From Puniceicoccales bacterium Verruco_02 (lineage in GTDB: Bacteria; Verrucomicrobiota; Verrucomicrobiia; Opitutales; Oceanipulchritudinaceae): a stretch of 64,000 nt of DNA. Position 1 is the first letter of the stretch. The number at the start of each line of letters is the position of its first letter. The notes below the pieces were generated by a model, which saw only the letters and a program-made list of their open reading frames with translations, was not told the origin of the DNA and ran no database searches. A program made the position numbers and the translations under genes. Location of the stretch: NCBI GenBank assembly GCA_001604585.1, contig LVBW01000024.1, forward strand, positions 53,558-117,557, in the 5' to 3' direction. Of the stretch, positions 19,318 through 27,448 are shown one piece after another.

Positions 19318-20720
19318 CCCTGCGGATACATTGCCCTGAGCGCCTCTGCGAGCATCCGCACCCCGGCCCCCGTAGCTCCGGCGTCTATATGCGGCAGGGC
19401 CGTGTCAGGCATTCCGCTGCCGCCTATGTCGATATGCGCCCAGCGGCCCTCGCCCTTGAAGTGCTCCAAAAAGGCCGCTCCCTTGCTCGCTCCACCCCAG
19501 CGACTGGAACCAATGTTGCGAAGGTCGGCAATCCTCCCCTCCATCTCCTTTGAAAACTCCCGCCCAAGGGGCAGACGCCAGCAGAGGTCTCCACTGCGCT
19601 CTCCGGCACGGAAAATGGTCTCGGCAAGCTCGTCGTCATCGGAGAAAAGGCCCGCCCTGTGCATTCCGAGCGCCACACAGACAGCGCCCGTAAGCGTGCC
19701 GATGTCTAGGGTAAGGTCCGGTTGGAAGCGCCGCGTAACGTAGGCCAACCCCTCCGCCAGCAAGAGGCGGCCCTCGGCATCGGTATCGCCTATCTCCACA
19801 GTCTTGCCCCCGTACAGGGTTATGACATCCGAGGGGCGGCAGGCGTTGTTGCCGGGCATGTTCTCTGCGGCACAGACAGCCACTATCATGTTGACGGGCA
19901 CCTTGAGCAGGGTGACAGCCTCCAACAGGCCCAGCGCGGCCAGCCCGCCCATCTTGTCGAACTTCATCTCCTCAAGATCTTTGCCGGGCTTAATGCAGAT
20001 GCCTCCGCTGTCGAAAGTCACGGCCTTGCCCACCACGGCCACGGTGGGGAAGGCAGGGTCCAGCTCCCGCTCAAGCAGTATGAAGCGAGGGGGATTGGCA
20101 GATCCTCCGCCCACGGCCAGATGTCCGGCAAAGCCTTCGCCAGCAAGGTCGTACTCATCCCAGATGCGAAGGCAGGCACCCGTGCGGCGCACATAGTCCT
20201 CGGCCTTGCTCGCAAGAACTGCTGGCGTAAGCATGTTGGGCGGCATGTTGCCAAGGTCGCGCACCCTGTTGACCGCCTCTGCCAAGGCCGCGCCTTCAGA
20301 GGCCCAGAGCCGCTCCTGCGCGTCGAGACCGGGCAGGGAAAGCTGCCCAAGCCCGCGCGGCGCGCTCCCGGCTCCGCTCTTGTATCCGGCAAAGCTGTAC
20401 GCGCCGATTATCGCCCCTTCGACAATGGCCTTGGCAAAGCCGCTGTAAGGCCCGGCTATGATACAGATGCACTCAAACCCTGCCGCCACGAGGCCGCGCG
20501 CCGCTGTCCCGGCAGCCCGGCGCAGCTCGTCCTCACCCAGTCCCGTATCAGAGCCAAGACCCGCCCATGCAAGGACGCGTCCGGACTCCCTCAATAGGGC
20601 AAGGCTGCCCTCCTGCCCCGAGAATTCGCGCTGCGGCAGCCCGCTTTTTTCCCCTGCCTGCGACACTGTGCAGAACTGGAGCCTTACAAAGGATGGGGCC
20701 TCGTCAAATAGGAGTTCCAT
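19314..20720 (-). CDS. pepA: leucyl aminopeptidase (M17 family)
   Basis: The protein has 468 residues. The C-terminal catalytic domain has all two-zinc ligands and catalytic residues of M17: Lys232 and Asp237 in VGKAVTFDSGG, Lys244, Asp255 in EMKFDKMGG, and Asp314, Glu316 and Arg318 in GDTDAEGRLLL. It removes N-terminal residues from peptides in the cytoplasm, probably as a hexamer. The N-terminal domain (1-160) is divergent, as usual. It runs convergent to dxs and overlaps its end. Confidence 0.93.
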   Translation of the reverse strand: MELLFDEAPSFVRLQFCTVSQAGEKSGLPQREFSGQEGSLALLRESGRVLAWAGLGSDTGLGEDELRRAAGTAARGLVAAGFECICIIAGPYSGFAKAIVEGAIIGAYSFAGYKSGAGSAPRGLGQLSLPGLDAQERLWASEGAALAEAVNRVRDLGNMPPNMLTPAVLASKAEDYVRRTGACLRIWDEYDLAGEGFAGHLAVGGGSANPPRFILLERELDPAFPTVAVVGKAVTFDSGGICIKPGKDLEEMKFDKMGGLAALGLLEAVTLLKVPVNMIVAVCAAENMPGNNACRPSDVITLYGGKTVEIGDTDAEGRLLLAEGLAYVTRRFQPDLTLDIGTLTGAVCVALGMHRAGLFSDDDELAETIFRAGERSGDLCWRLPLGREFSKEMEGRIADLRNIGSSRWGGASKGAAFLEHFKGEGRWAHIDIGGSGMPDTALPHIDAGATGAGVRMLAEALRAMYPQG

Positions 20721-20775
20721 ATGCGGCAGAGGGAGAGTAGGTGGACTTTCGGAGCCGGTCCGCTTCAGAGGGCCA

Positions 20776-21780
20776 TTAGAAGCTCATGCCCAGACCGATG
20801 CGGAAGCTGTGCTGACTGGCCTTGGCACCAACGCCGACGGCACCGTCGTAGTCATACACGTATTCGAGGTTCATCGAGAGGTTCTCCATGAACTTGTTCT
20901 GGAATACGGCTGCGAAGTGGTAGCTGGGGTCGGCATCGCCCGTTACCGGAAACATGGCCGAGGCCTCCTGACGCACGTTCACGGTGTCGGTCCACTTGTA
21001 CACGATTTCCTCGAACAGCGTGGGCGCACAGGACACATCCTGAGCATCGCCGTCGAGCACGGTGTACTGGGCTGTGATGGAGGAGGTCGTGTTGATGCTG
21101 AGCCTGTCGCTCTGGTATAGGCGCCAACCGATACCGGCGGACTGGCGGATGTCGTGGTCTATGCCCTTGACCCTTGCGAACATGTACTGGCTGTCGCTCT
21201 GGAAGAACATCAGCTTGGATATGTCGTGGCGGTAGCGGGCCAGAGCCTTGAAGCGGTTGCGCGTCACATTGTCCACGCCGTTGGTCTCGGTAACTTCGTA
21301 TTCCTGCGTCACTTCAAAGCGCAGGCTGCTCTTTGTCCACTTGCGCTCGCTGTTGAAGGCCACGTTGGTATTGCGCGAGTTGGTCTGGCCGGTGAGAAGG
21401 CTCAGCGAAAGAGACAGGTTACTCTTCCACTCGTCCCACACGTTCATGTAGTTGAGAAATGCGGCCGTGGCCGAGCGCAAGCCGTTCATATCGGGCAAGA
21501 GCCTGCTGTCGAACGGCACCGGTGCCGGTGCGGGCGCTGGAGGCGGAGGCGGCGGGGGTGGTGGCGTCGCCGCGACTTCCTGCTTGTCGATCGACTTGAG
21601 CGAAGAAACTGGCAGGGCCAGAGTCCCGACAATGGGGCTTTTGATGTGCAGAAACTCGGCATCGCGGGAGATTATCTCACCGCTTATGCGGTCCCCGTTG
21701 AGCAGCTCCACCACGGCGCCGTGCAAGGGGGTTAGCACGAGAAAGGAAGCAAACAGGCAGGGGATATATAATTTATTCAT
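20776..21780 (-). CDS. DUF481-like outer-membrane barrel protein with polyproline linker
   Basis: The protein has 334 residues. A signal peptide (MNKLYIPCLFASFLVLTPLHGA) is followed by a small domain VVELLNGDRISGEIISRD...LPVSSLKSID, found before DUF481 barrels. A linker of nine prolines and four Ala-Pro units (about 75-93) leads to alternating strands ending in F, as in outer-membrane barrels (FRIGLGMSF). The barrel strands fit DUF481 (salt-stress-induced outer-membrane protein) in character. Function is unknown. The long proline run would be expected to need elongation factor P for efficient translation. Confidence 0.75.
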   Translation of the reverse strand: MNKLYIPCLFASFLVLTPLHGAVVELLNGDRISGEIISRDAEFLHIKSPIVGTLALPVSSLKSIDKQEVAATPPPPPPPPPAPAPAPVPFDSRLLPDMNGLRSATAAFLNYMNVWDEWKSNLSLSLSLLTGQTNSRNTNVAFNSERKWTKSSLRFEVTQEYEVTETNGVDNVTRNRFKALARYRHDISKLMFFQSDSQYMFARVKGIDHDIRQSAGIGWRLYQSDRLSINTTSSITAQYTVLDGDAQDVSCAPTLFEEIVYKWTDTVNVRQEASAMFPVTGDADPSYHFAAVFQNKFMENLSMNLEYVYDYDGAVGVGAKASQHSFRIGLGMSF

Positions 21781-21786
21781 GGTCAA

Positions 21787-22017
21787 TTATTTGCATAGTT
21801 CGCGCCTACAAGTTGGCCCACCTGTTGGCGCGCCCCGGGCGACCCCTATCGGACAGGCCCGCGCGGACTATGTTCAGTGAAGCCTTAGTGGAGGGGACTT
21901 GGCAAGTCTGGCGCACAGTTTTTCCGTTCCGCAAAGTGAGTTAATTCGGTGTTTACGTTATTATGGAACTTGCGTCCGCGCGAGAGGTCGTTAATTTTTC
22001 CTATCGGAGGACTTAAC
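21787..22017. promoter_or_regulatory. divergent intergenic region
   Basis: This 231-base gap separates two divergent envelope genes. On the plus strand TATTAT at 21959-21964 could be a -10 box for the DUF3016 gene, and a good ribosome site ATCGGAGG ends at 22010, 7 bases before its ATG. I could not assign a convincing -35 box or a minus-strand promoter. Confidence 0.3.
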
Positions 22018-22488
22018 ATGAAAAGCTCACTACTAGCTCTGATTGCGCTGATTACCCCCCTCGCGGCCTCAGCCGCTGTGAACATCGAGTGGAAAAACCC
22101 CGAAGGCTACAGGGACGCCTATTCCAGCTCCATAAAGTCCGAAAAGAGCCGTCAGCTCGTCCTTGACGAGCTGCAAAAGTTCATCGTCCAACAGGCATCG
22201 GCCCGCCTCAAGGAAGGGCAGACGCTTAAAATTGTCGTTACAGATGTGGACTTGGCCGGTGAATACGAACCCTGGACCGAGCAAAGGGACGTTCGCGTTG
22301 TACGCGGCAGTTACTTTGCACGCATCAGCTTCGACTACGAACTTAGCGATGAGAGCGGCAAGATACTTAAGAGCGGTTCCGAAAAGCTCGTGAACAACCT
22401 GATGATTGCTCCGTCCATGCCCGACCGCAACGAGATCGCCCCCTATCTGCGCGACTCGCTCCGCAGCTGGGTGAGGAACACCATCTAG
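22018..22488 (+). CDS. DUF3016 family periplasmic protein
   Basis: The protein has 156 residues. The start at 22018 follows a strong Shine-Dalgarno (CGGAGG) and gives a signal peptide MKSSLLALIALITPLAASAA. The body follows DUF3016: VNIEWKNPEGYRDAYSS, LKIVVTDVDLAGEYEPW, DVRVVRGSYFARISFDYEL and GSEKLVNN. The family is exported and of unknown function. A strong terminator hairpin follows at 22546. Confidence 0.8.
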   Translation: MKSSLLALIALITPLAASAAVNIEWKNPEGYRDAYSSSIKSEKSRQLVLDELQKFIVQQASARLKEGQTLKIVVTDVDLAGEYEPWTEQRDVRVVRGSYFARISFDYELSDESGKILKSGSEKLVNNLMIAPSMPDRNEIAPYLRDSLRSWVRNTI

Positions 22489-22545
22489 TCGACACAGCGC
22501 AGCGCGCGGACCGCAATCCGCCTGTGATATGCTACATTTCCGGGG

Positions 22546-22580
22546 GTCCCGCGAGCTGGCTCGCGGGACTCTCTTCATTT
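22546..22580 (+). terminator. intrinsic terminator
   Basis: A perfect ten-base stem GTCCCGCGAG (22546-22555) / CTCGCGGGAC (22560-22569) with loop CTGG is followed by TCTCTTCATTT. It ends the DUF3016 transcript before fabG. Confidence 0.8.
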
Positions 22581-22641
22581 ACACATCATTCACGAAGAAG
22601 GCTTGCAAGACGGCCCGCAAAGTGGAGCATATGACTCTCTC

Positions 22642-23388
22642 ATGCGCCTGACATTTGAAAACAGAGTGGCACTTGTTACCGGTGCCGGACGCGGTATCGG
22701 CAGGGCAATCGCCCTCTCCCTCGCTGCCGAGGGCGTGCATGTAGTCTGCGTATCGCGCAGCGAGTCCACCTGCGCTGCCGTGGCTGCGGAGATTAACGCA
22801 TCCGGGGGCAAGGCAGAGGCGCTGGCTCTCGACGTTGGCGACGCCACCGCCGTGGCCGCTGCGGGCAAGGAGCTGTTGGAGCGCCTTGGCCATGTGGACA
22901 TACTTGTCAACAACGCGGGCATAACCAAGGACGGCCTGCTCCTGCGCATGGAAGACGCCTCCTGGGAGGACGTTCTGCGCACGAACCTATCGAGCTGCTT
23001 TTACTGGACCAAGGCCCTTGCCTACGGCATGGCGCGCAAGCGCTGGGGGCGCATCGTCAACATGACAAGCGTCTCGGGCCTTGCCGGCAACGCCGGGCAG
23101 GCCAACTACGCAGCGTCCAAGGCGGGCATTCTCGGCCTTACAAAGAGCGTGGCGCGGGAATTTGCCTCGCGCAACATCACCTGCAACGCAGTGGCTCCCG
23201 GCTTTATCGAAACAGACATGACAGGCGCCCTCACCGAGGAGCAAAAGAAGGCAGCCCTCGCCAATGTGCCCCTCAAAAGGCTGGGCCGTCCCGAAGAGAT
23301 CGCCAACATAACGACCTACCTGTGCAGCGAAGAAGCCGGCTATATCACCGGGCAGGTTTTTACGGTTGACGGCGGCATGGTCATGTGA
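22642..23388 (+). CDS. fabG: 3-oxoacyl-ACP reductase
   Basis: The protein has 248 residues with the ATG at 22642. It is a short-chain dehydrogenase: NADP motif [14 protein letters not shown] at 90-93, catalytic Ser143, Tyr156 and Lys160 (NYAASKAG), and the FabG C-terminus [14 protein letters not shown]. It reduces 3-oxoacyl-ACP in fatty acid elongation. It is followed by acpP after 44 bases and then fabF, the standard fab order. Confidence 0.95.
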   Translation: MRLTFENRVALVTGAGRGIGRAIALSLAAEGVHVVCVSRSESTCAAVAAEINASGGKAEALALDVGDATAVAAAGKELLERLGHVDILVNNAGITKDGLLLRMEDASWEDVLRTNLSSCFYWTKALAYGMARKRWGRIVNMTSVSGLAGNAGQANYAASKAGILGLTKSVAREFASRNITCNAVAPGFIETDMTGALTEEQKKAALANVPLKRLGRPEEIANITTYLCSEEAGYITGQVFTVDGGMVM

Positions 23389-23432
23389 TGCATCTACCCC
23401 CTGAATATCGACGAACAATCGGTCAAAATAAC

Positions 23433-23690
23433 ATGTCGGACAATAGTATTGAAGATCGCGTAAAGAAGGTCGTTGTCGACCAGCTCAACGTCACCGCAGA
23501 CAAACTCACTCCCACGGTCCGCTTTGTGGACGATCTGGGTGCTGACTCTTTGGACCAGGTGGAACTCATCATGGCCCTCGAAGAAGAGTTCAAGCCCGAG
23601 CTTGCAGGCGAGGACATCCCCGAAGCCGATGCGGAAAAGCTCCAGACTTTCGGCTCTGTTGTTGATTACATCAAGGCCAAGGTTGGTTAA
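23433..23690 (+). CDS. acpP: acyl carrier protein
   Basis: The protein has 85 residues and is highly acidic. Ser39 in [18 protein letters not shown] is the site for 4'-phosphopantetheine. Helix II after it is the docking surface for FabG and FabF, which flank the gene. A terminator-type hairpin begins 44 bases after the stop. Confidence 0.97.
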   Translation: MSDNSIEDRVKKVVVDQLNVTADKLTPTVRFVDDLGADSLDQVELIMALEEEFKPELAGEDIPEADAEKLQTFGSVVDYIKAKVG

Positions 23691-23733
23691 TCGCCTCCAA
23701 GGCGTTTGACCATCTGTATTAACCCCTTACAAC

Positions 23734-23760
23734 AACCGCCTCCGCAGGCGGTTTTGTTTT
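23734..23760 (+). terminator. terminator between acpP and fabF
   Basis: The stem AACCGCCT (23734-23741) / AGGCGGTT (23746-23753) with loop CCGC runs into TTGTTTT. It ends only 5 bases before the fabF start codon at 23765, leaving no room for a separate promoter downstream. Partial read-through or attenuation is likely. Confidence 0.8.
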
Positions 23761-23764
23761 GTCG

Positions 23765-25021
23765 ATGCAAAAAAGCCAGTATCCCAGAATAGTCATCACA
23801 GGAATGGGACTCATCACTGCCCTCGGGCAGGATGCCGACACTTTCTTCGGGAATCTTCTCGAAGGAAAGAGCGGCATAAGCGCCCTAACCCGTTTCGACG
23901 TCAGCGCCTTGCCCTGCAAGGTCGCGGGCGAGATCAACGACTTCGACCCGGCCCAGTACATGGACCCGAAGGAGGCCAAGCGCAGCGACCGCTACACGCA
24001 GTTCGCCGTCGCAGCCTCCAAGCTGGCTGTGAAGGATGCCGCGCTCGATCTTGACAAGGCCGACCGCGACCGCGTCGGCGTTATAGTGGGCAGCGGCATT
24101 GGCGGCATGGAGACAATCGAGCAGCAGGCCATGAAGCTCTTTTCGAGCGGGCCTCGCCGCGTCTCCCCCCTGATGATCCCGATGCTCATCTCCAACATGG
24201 CATCGGGTTCGGTCGCCATAGAGCTACAAGTGCGCGGGCCAAACTACGGCATCGTAAGCGCCTGCGCCACGGCCAGCCATGCCATGGGCGACGCCATGCG
24301 AATGCTCCGCCTTGGCGAGGCAGACGTAGTCATAGCAGGTGGCAGCGAGGCCGCACTCACGCAGCTCGGCTTTGCGGGCTTCTGCAACATGAAGGCCATG
24401 TCCACCGAGTACAACGACACCCCGACGAAGGCCAGCCGCCCGTTCGACAAGAACCGCGACGGCTTCGTCATGGGCGAAGGCGCGGGAATGCTCGTCATGG
24501 AAACCCTCGACCACGCACTGGCACGGGGAGCAAAGATATACGCCGAGGTGATCGGCCACGCCGCCACCTGCGACGCCTACCACATCACAGCCCCAGACCC
24601 CGAGGGCCACGGCCTTGTGCTATGCCTCAAGAACGCCCTCAAGGACGCCGGGATAAGCCCCGAGGACGTGGACTATATCAATGCCCACGGCACCTCCACA
24701 CCCTACAACGACAGCGGCGAGACACGCTCCATCAAGAAAGCCTTCGGCGAACACGCCTACAAGCTCAAGATAAGCTCCACAAAGAGCATGACAGGGCACC
24801 TTCTGGGTGCCGCAGGCGCCATCGAGGCCATAGCGGCCATCAAGGCTATGATCACGGGCTGGATACCGCCCACGATCAACTACGAAACGCCCGACCCGGA
24901 CTGCGACCTAGACTACGTGCCCAACGTGAAACAGCTGGCGGAGCTGGACGTAGTGATGAGCACGAACCTGGGCTTTGGCGGACACAACGCGGCCGTTGTA
25001 TTCCGCAAATACAAGGGATAG
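23765..25021 (+). CDS. fabF: 3-oxoacyl-ACP synthase II
   Basis: The protein has 418 residues; the ATG at 23765 is preferred over an upstream TTG. The condensing-enzyme triad is visible: Cys167 in SACATASHAMG, His308 in NAHGTSTPYND, Lys340, and His345 in GHLLGAAGA. It condenses malonyl-ACP with growing acyl-ACP. A strong hairpin precedes the start and another follows the stop. No Shine-Dalgarno is obvious, since the hairpin's T-tract occupies that position. Confidence 0.96.
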   Translation: MQKSQYPRIVITGMGLITALGQDADTFFGNLLEGKSGISALTRFDVSALPCKVAGEINDFDPAQYMDPKEAKRSDRYTQFAVAASKLAVKDAALDLDKADRDRVGVIVGSGIGGMETIEQQAMKLFSSGPRRVSPLMIPMLISNMASGSVAIELQVRGPNYGIVSACATASHAMGDAMRMLRLGEADVVIAGGSEAALTQLGFAGFCNMKAMSTEYNDTPTKASRPFDKNRDGFVMGEGAGMLVMETLDHALARGAKIYAEVIGHAATCDAYHITAPDPEGHGLVLCLKNALKDAGISPEDVDYINAHGTSTPYNDSGETRSIKKAFGEHAYKLKISSTKSMTGHLLGAAGAIEAIAAIKAMITGWIPPTINYETPDPDCDLDYVPNVKQLAELDVVMSTNLGFGGHNAAVVFRKYKG

Positions 25022-25058
25022 TCCCCCATTGAACAAGCTGCCCTCCACAGACAGGCAG

Positions 25059-25106
25059 CCAACGAAAAGCGCGCCCCCGGCAAAAGGTGGCGCGCTTTGT
25101 CGTTGG
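25059..25106 (+). terminator. long hairpin after fabF
   Basis: The arms 25059-25075 and 25089-25106 pair over 17 bases (CCAACGAAAAGCGCGCC with GGCGCGCTTT, a bulged G, then TCGTTGG). It is the likely end of the fab operon. It abuts the repeat element that starts at 25115. Confidence 0.7.
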
Positions 25107-25114
25107 AACGCTAC

Positions 25115-25312
25115 CTAGAGCATTTTCCAGTTAAATGGCGCGGTCAGGCGAGCTGCTGGGAAAGAAGACGGCAAGGCTTTGCAGACAGGGCTGGGCCAAG
25201 GCCCTGCCCGTCTGCGAAACGCAGCCGAAACTTTTCCAGCAAGTCGTTCCAGAAACAAGGTTCGCGCCGCGGACCTTGCGTGACTGCGCAAGATAACTGG
25301 AAAATGCTCTAG
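25115..25312. mobile_element. 198-bp MITE-like element with perfect 19-bp inverted ends
   Basis: The left end CTAGAGCATTTTCCAGTTA (25115-25133) is the exact reverse complement of the right end at 25294-25312. The interior has no convincing gene and includes an internal inverted motif (AGGCTTTGCAGAC / GTCTGCGAAACGCAGCC). Size and termini fit a non-autonomous miniature element. The right end overlaps the last codons of the VOC gene (stop at 25309). No transposase is in the window. Confidence 0.65.
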
Positions 25313-25683
25313 CCCACGCTGCCGTCTTTGCGGTGATGCAGGCCGATGCGGTTACCGAAGGGGTCCAGAACGCCACCCATCTCACAGACTGGCGAATCCA
25401 CCGGGCCAAACAGCACCGTCACGCCCTTTTCCTTCAGTTCCAGAAGCGCATCGTGAACATTGGGCACGGCTATAAACACCATGCCACCGGGAGAAGGCTC
25501 CCTCCCCTCGACCTTCAGAGGGTTGTAAATGGAGAGCGTAGTCTGCCTGAGGTCAAACTCGGCAAACTGAAACTCGTCCATGCGCCATGTCAGCTCCAGA
25601 CCTAGCACGTTCTGGTAAAAGTCCACTGCCTTGTCCAGGTCCGACACCTCGTAACAGACAAAATCGGTTCCGTTGATTTGCAT
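25309..25683 (-). CDS. VOC/glyoxalase-fold protein
   Basis: The protein has 124 residues, starting at ATG 25683. It is a single vicinal-oxygen-chelate domain: DFVCYEVSDLDKAVDFYQNVLGLEL, FAEFDLRQTTLSIY and VLDPFGNRIGLHH. Candidates for metal ligands are Glu and His positions in the paired strands, but the substrate cannot be told. The last codons and stop lie inside the inverted end of the MITE-like element, so the natural C-terminus may have been altered by the insertion. Confidence 0.8.
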   Translation of the reverse strand: MQINGTDFVCYEVSDLDKAVDFYQNVLGLELTWRMDEFQFAEFDLRQTTLSIYNPLKVEGREPSPGGMVFIAVPNVHDALLELKEKGVTVLFGPVDSPVCEMGGVLDPFGNRIGLHHRKDGSVG

Positions 25684-25713
25684 ATCAGTAATAGGTTTGT
25701 TGGTGAACCTTTG

Positions 25714-25743
25714 TATATCTACGCAAAGCATCACCCTTTGCAA
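25714..25743 (-). promoter_or_regulatory. possible promoter for the VOC gene
   Basis: On the minus strand TTGCAA (25743-25738) is followed after 18 bases by GATATA (25719-25714), or after 16 by TAGATA. It lies about 30 bases upstream of the ATG. Confidence 0.4.
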
Positions 25744-25805
25744 GCCAATTTGACAGCATAGCTCCGATATTTCAAACTCGGCACCGAATCATGCCGCACC
25801 CCCTG

Positions 25806-27251
25806 CTACACAAGCACTCTACCTTCGGAGATTTGCGGCCTTTCCGCCAATGAGTTCCATTTATGGACGAAAGCCTGCGCACTGTCCGCAAAGAGCGGGC
25901 TGACTTCCCAGTTGAACGGCGTCGCCCCGTCCTCGCCGACAGGCAGAGCCACACATGCGGCCCTTGCCCAGCGCACCCATTGCCGAAGCTGATCCCTGCG
26001 ACAGGAGGCCGGGCTATCGACTCCCTCGGCATTCTTTATGGGCGAAAACTCATCCCCGCGCCTGCCTTCGATAATCACAGGGCGCTCTGCAAAAGGAAGG
26101 GCGTCGAACACGAACATCTCGAACTTGAAGCCGTTGGGCCGCTCGGGCTTCACATGAGCGCCGCCCTCATCCACATAGGCAATCTTCTTGTGCGCAAGGT
26201 GGAAGGGCAGGCGCCCCGCACCCGTGCCGCCAAGACGCTCGACAAAGGCGAGGTCGAAAATGTGAATGGCCACCGAACCCGCGCAAAAGCGCAGCTCCCC
26301 GGCCTCGTTGCGCTCCTCCTGCAAGCTCGCCGGCAGGTCGGAGTATTCGATCACGGTCTGCCGCCCGTTGAGCACACAGAAATGCCCAACCTTCTCCAAC
26401 GCATAGGCCTTGGGAATCATCTTGCTGGACATCTCCGAGGCGTTCATGGCGTGGAAGCCGACGAAGGCCGGGTCAATAATCTGCACAAGAGGGTTATCCA
26501 CCTGCCAGTAGCTGATCATGTCCACGCCCCGCCCGCGAAGCTGCCTTGCCGCGCCGCTTGTAACGACGGCCCTCAGCGAGCCGCCGTGCCCGTTGGGACT
26601 CATGGCGATGGAGCCGGGTGCATCGAGCAGAATCCTGCCCTGCGAATCCACGGCTGGCATCCGCCCCTGCTGAAAGAAGATGACATCCTCGCGAGGCAGG
26701 CCGAAGAAGGCATTGTCCTCAAAGAACTTCCGCGTCGCGGCGTCGTTGAGGCTGCTCGTCATTATGAGCCAGGGGATCGACCTGCCGTACCTTGCCGAAG
26801 CGGCACGCAGCTTCTCGGCAAAGACCTGAAAAAGCGAGGCACCGCGCACAGGCGTGGCCGGGTAGCAGCCCTTCGGCCCCTCGTAGCCAAGGCGCGTGCC
26901 CTGCCCGCCAGCGACGACGAACGCCGCCACGCGGCCCGCGCGGAGGGCCTCCTCGCCAACGCGGCGGGCCTTGTCCCAAAGGGCGGCATCCCCGCCATTC
27001 TCCGGCAGGGGGATGAAAGGCGCCGGTTCCAGCCCGGAAATGTCAAGGGCGGGGCCGCTGTGTGCAGCGCCCTCCTTAGGCAACAGACTCTGGCAAAGCC
27101 CGGACAGCTCGCCAAGGTCTATCTCCCGCGCCGCGGAAAAGAGCACCTCGCGCTCGGCGGGCAAAAGGCGCTCTAAAAAGCGGAAAACGTGCCCCTGACC
27201 GGCATTTTCAAACGCCGCTACCAGTTCCTGATCTGAAAGAGTGTCGCTCAT
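25806..27251 (-). CDS. UDP-sugar pyrophosphorylase, UAP1/UDPGP family
   Basis: The protein has 481 residues, starting at 27251 with AGAGG upstream. It is of the eukaryote-like UAP1/AGX type: FVVAGGQGTRLGYEGPKGCYPATPV is the nucleotide loop, then MTSSLNDAATRKFFEDNAFFGL, FFQQGRMPAVD, SPNGHGG, YWQVDNPLVQIIDPAFVG and EYSDLP. It should make a UDP-sugar (UDP-GlcNAc, UDP-GalNAc or UDP-Glc) from UTP and the sugar 1-phosphate. galE, divergently encoded next door, would interconvert the product, and it could feed the surface-glycan genes. Confidence 0.88.
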   Translation of the reverse strand: MSDTLSDQELVAAFENAGQGHVFRFLERLLPAEREVLFSAAREIDLGELSGLCQSLLPKEGAAHSGPALDISGLEPAPFIPLPENGGDAALWDKARRVGEEALRAGRVAAFVVAGGQGTRLGYEGPKGCYPATPVRGASLFQVFAEKLRAASARYGRSIPWLIMTSSLNDAATRKFFEDNAFFGLPREDVIFFQQGRMPAVDSQGRILLDAPGSIAMSPNGHGGSLRAVVTSGAARQLRGRGVDMISYWQVDNPLVQIIDPAFVGFHAMNASEMSSKMIPKAYALEKVGHFCVLNGRQTVIEYSDLPASLQEERNEAGELRFCAGSVAIHIFDLAFVERLGGTGAGRLPFHLAHKKIAYVDEGGAHVKPERPNGFKFEMFVFDALPFAERPVIIEGRRGDEFSPIKNAEGVDSPASCRRDQLRQWVRWARAACVALPVGEDGATPFNWEVSPLFADSAQAFVHKWNSLAERPQISEGRVLV

Positions 27252-27411
27252 CGGTATGTCCTCTGGGAGTGAAATTGGCCGCAAAGCCCCTCGCTGTTGA
27301 AGCAAAATATGTGCAGGCAAAGAGGCGCACGGTCAAGAAGATGGAAACTGGAACCATGCTGGATAAATAGGTGAACAGTTGAGCTAGTGCGGCACGCTGG
27401 GCGCTACGGCG

Positions 27412-27448
27412 TTGACTTGGGCAGGCTCCGGGTTTGATACTATGGCTC
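27412..27448 (+). promoter_or_regulatory. galE promoter, probably leaderless
   Basis: TTGACT (27412-27417), 18 bases, then GATACT (27436-27441) is a good sigma-70-type promoter. Only 7 bases separate the -10 from the galE ATG at 27449, so transcription should start at or next to the start codon. There is no Shine-Dalgarno in the gap. Confidence 0.55.

Noticed and set aside
25863..27176. 437-codon plus-strand frame opposite the UDP-sugar pyrophosphorylase
   Set aside because: It has no family features; the minus-strand gene has a complete set of UAP1-type motifs.
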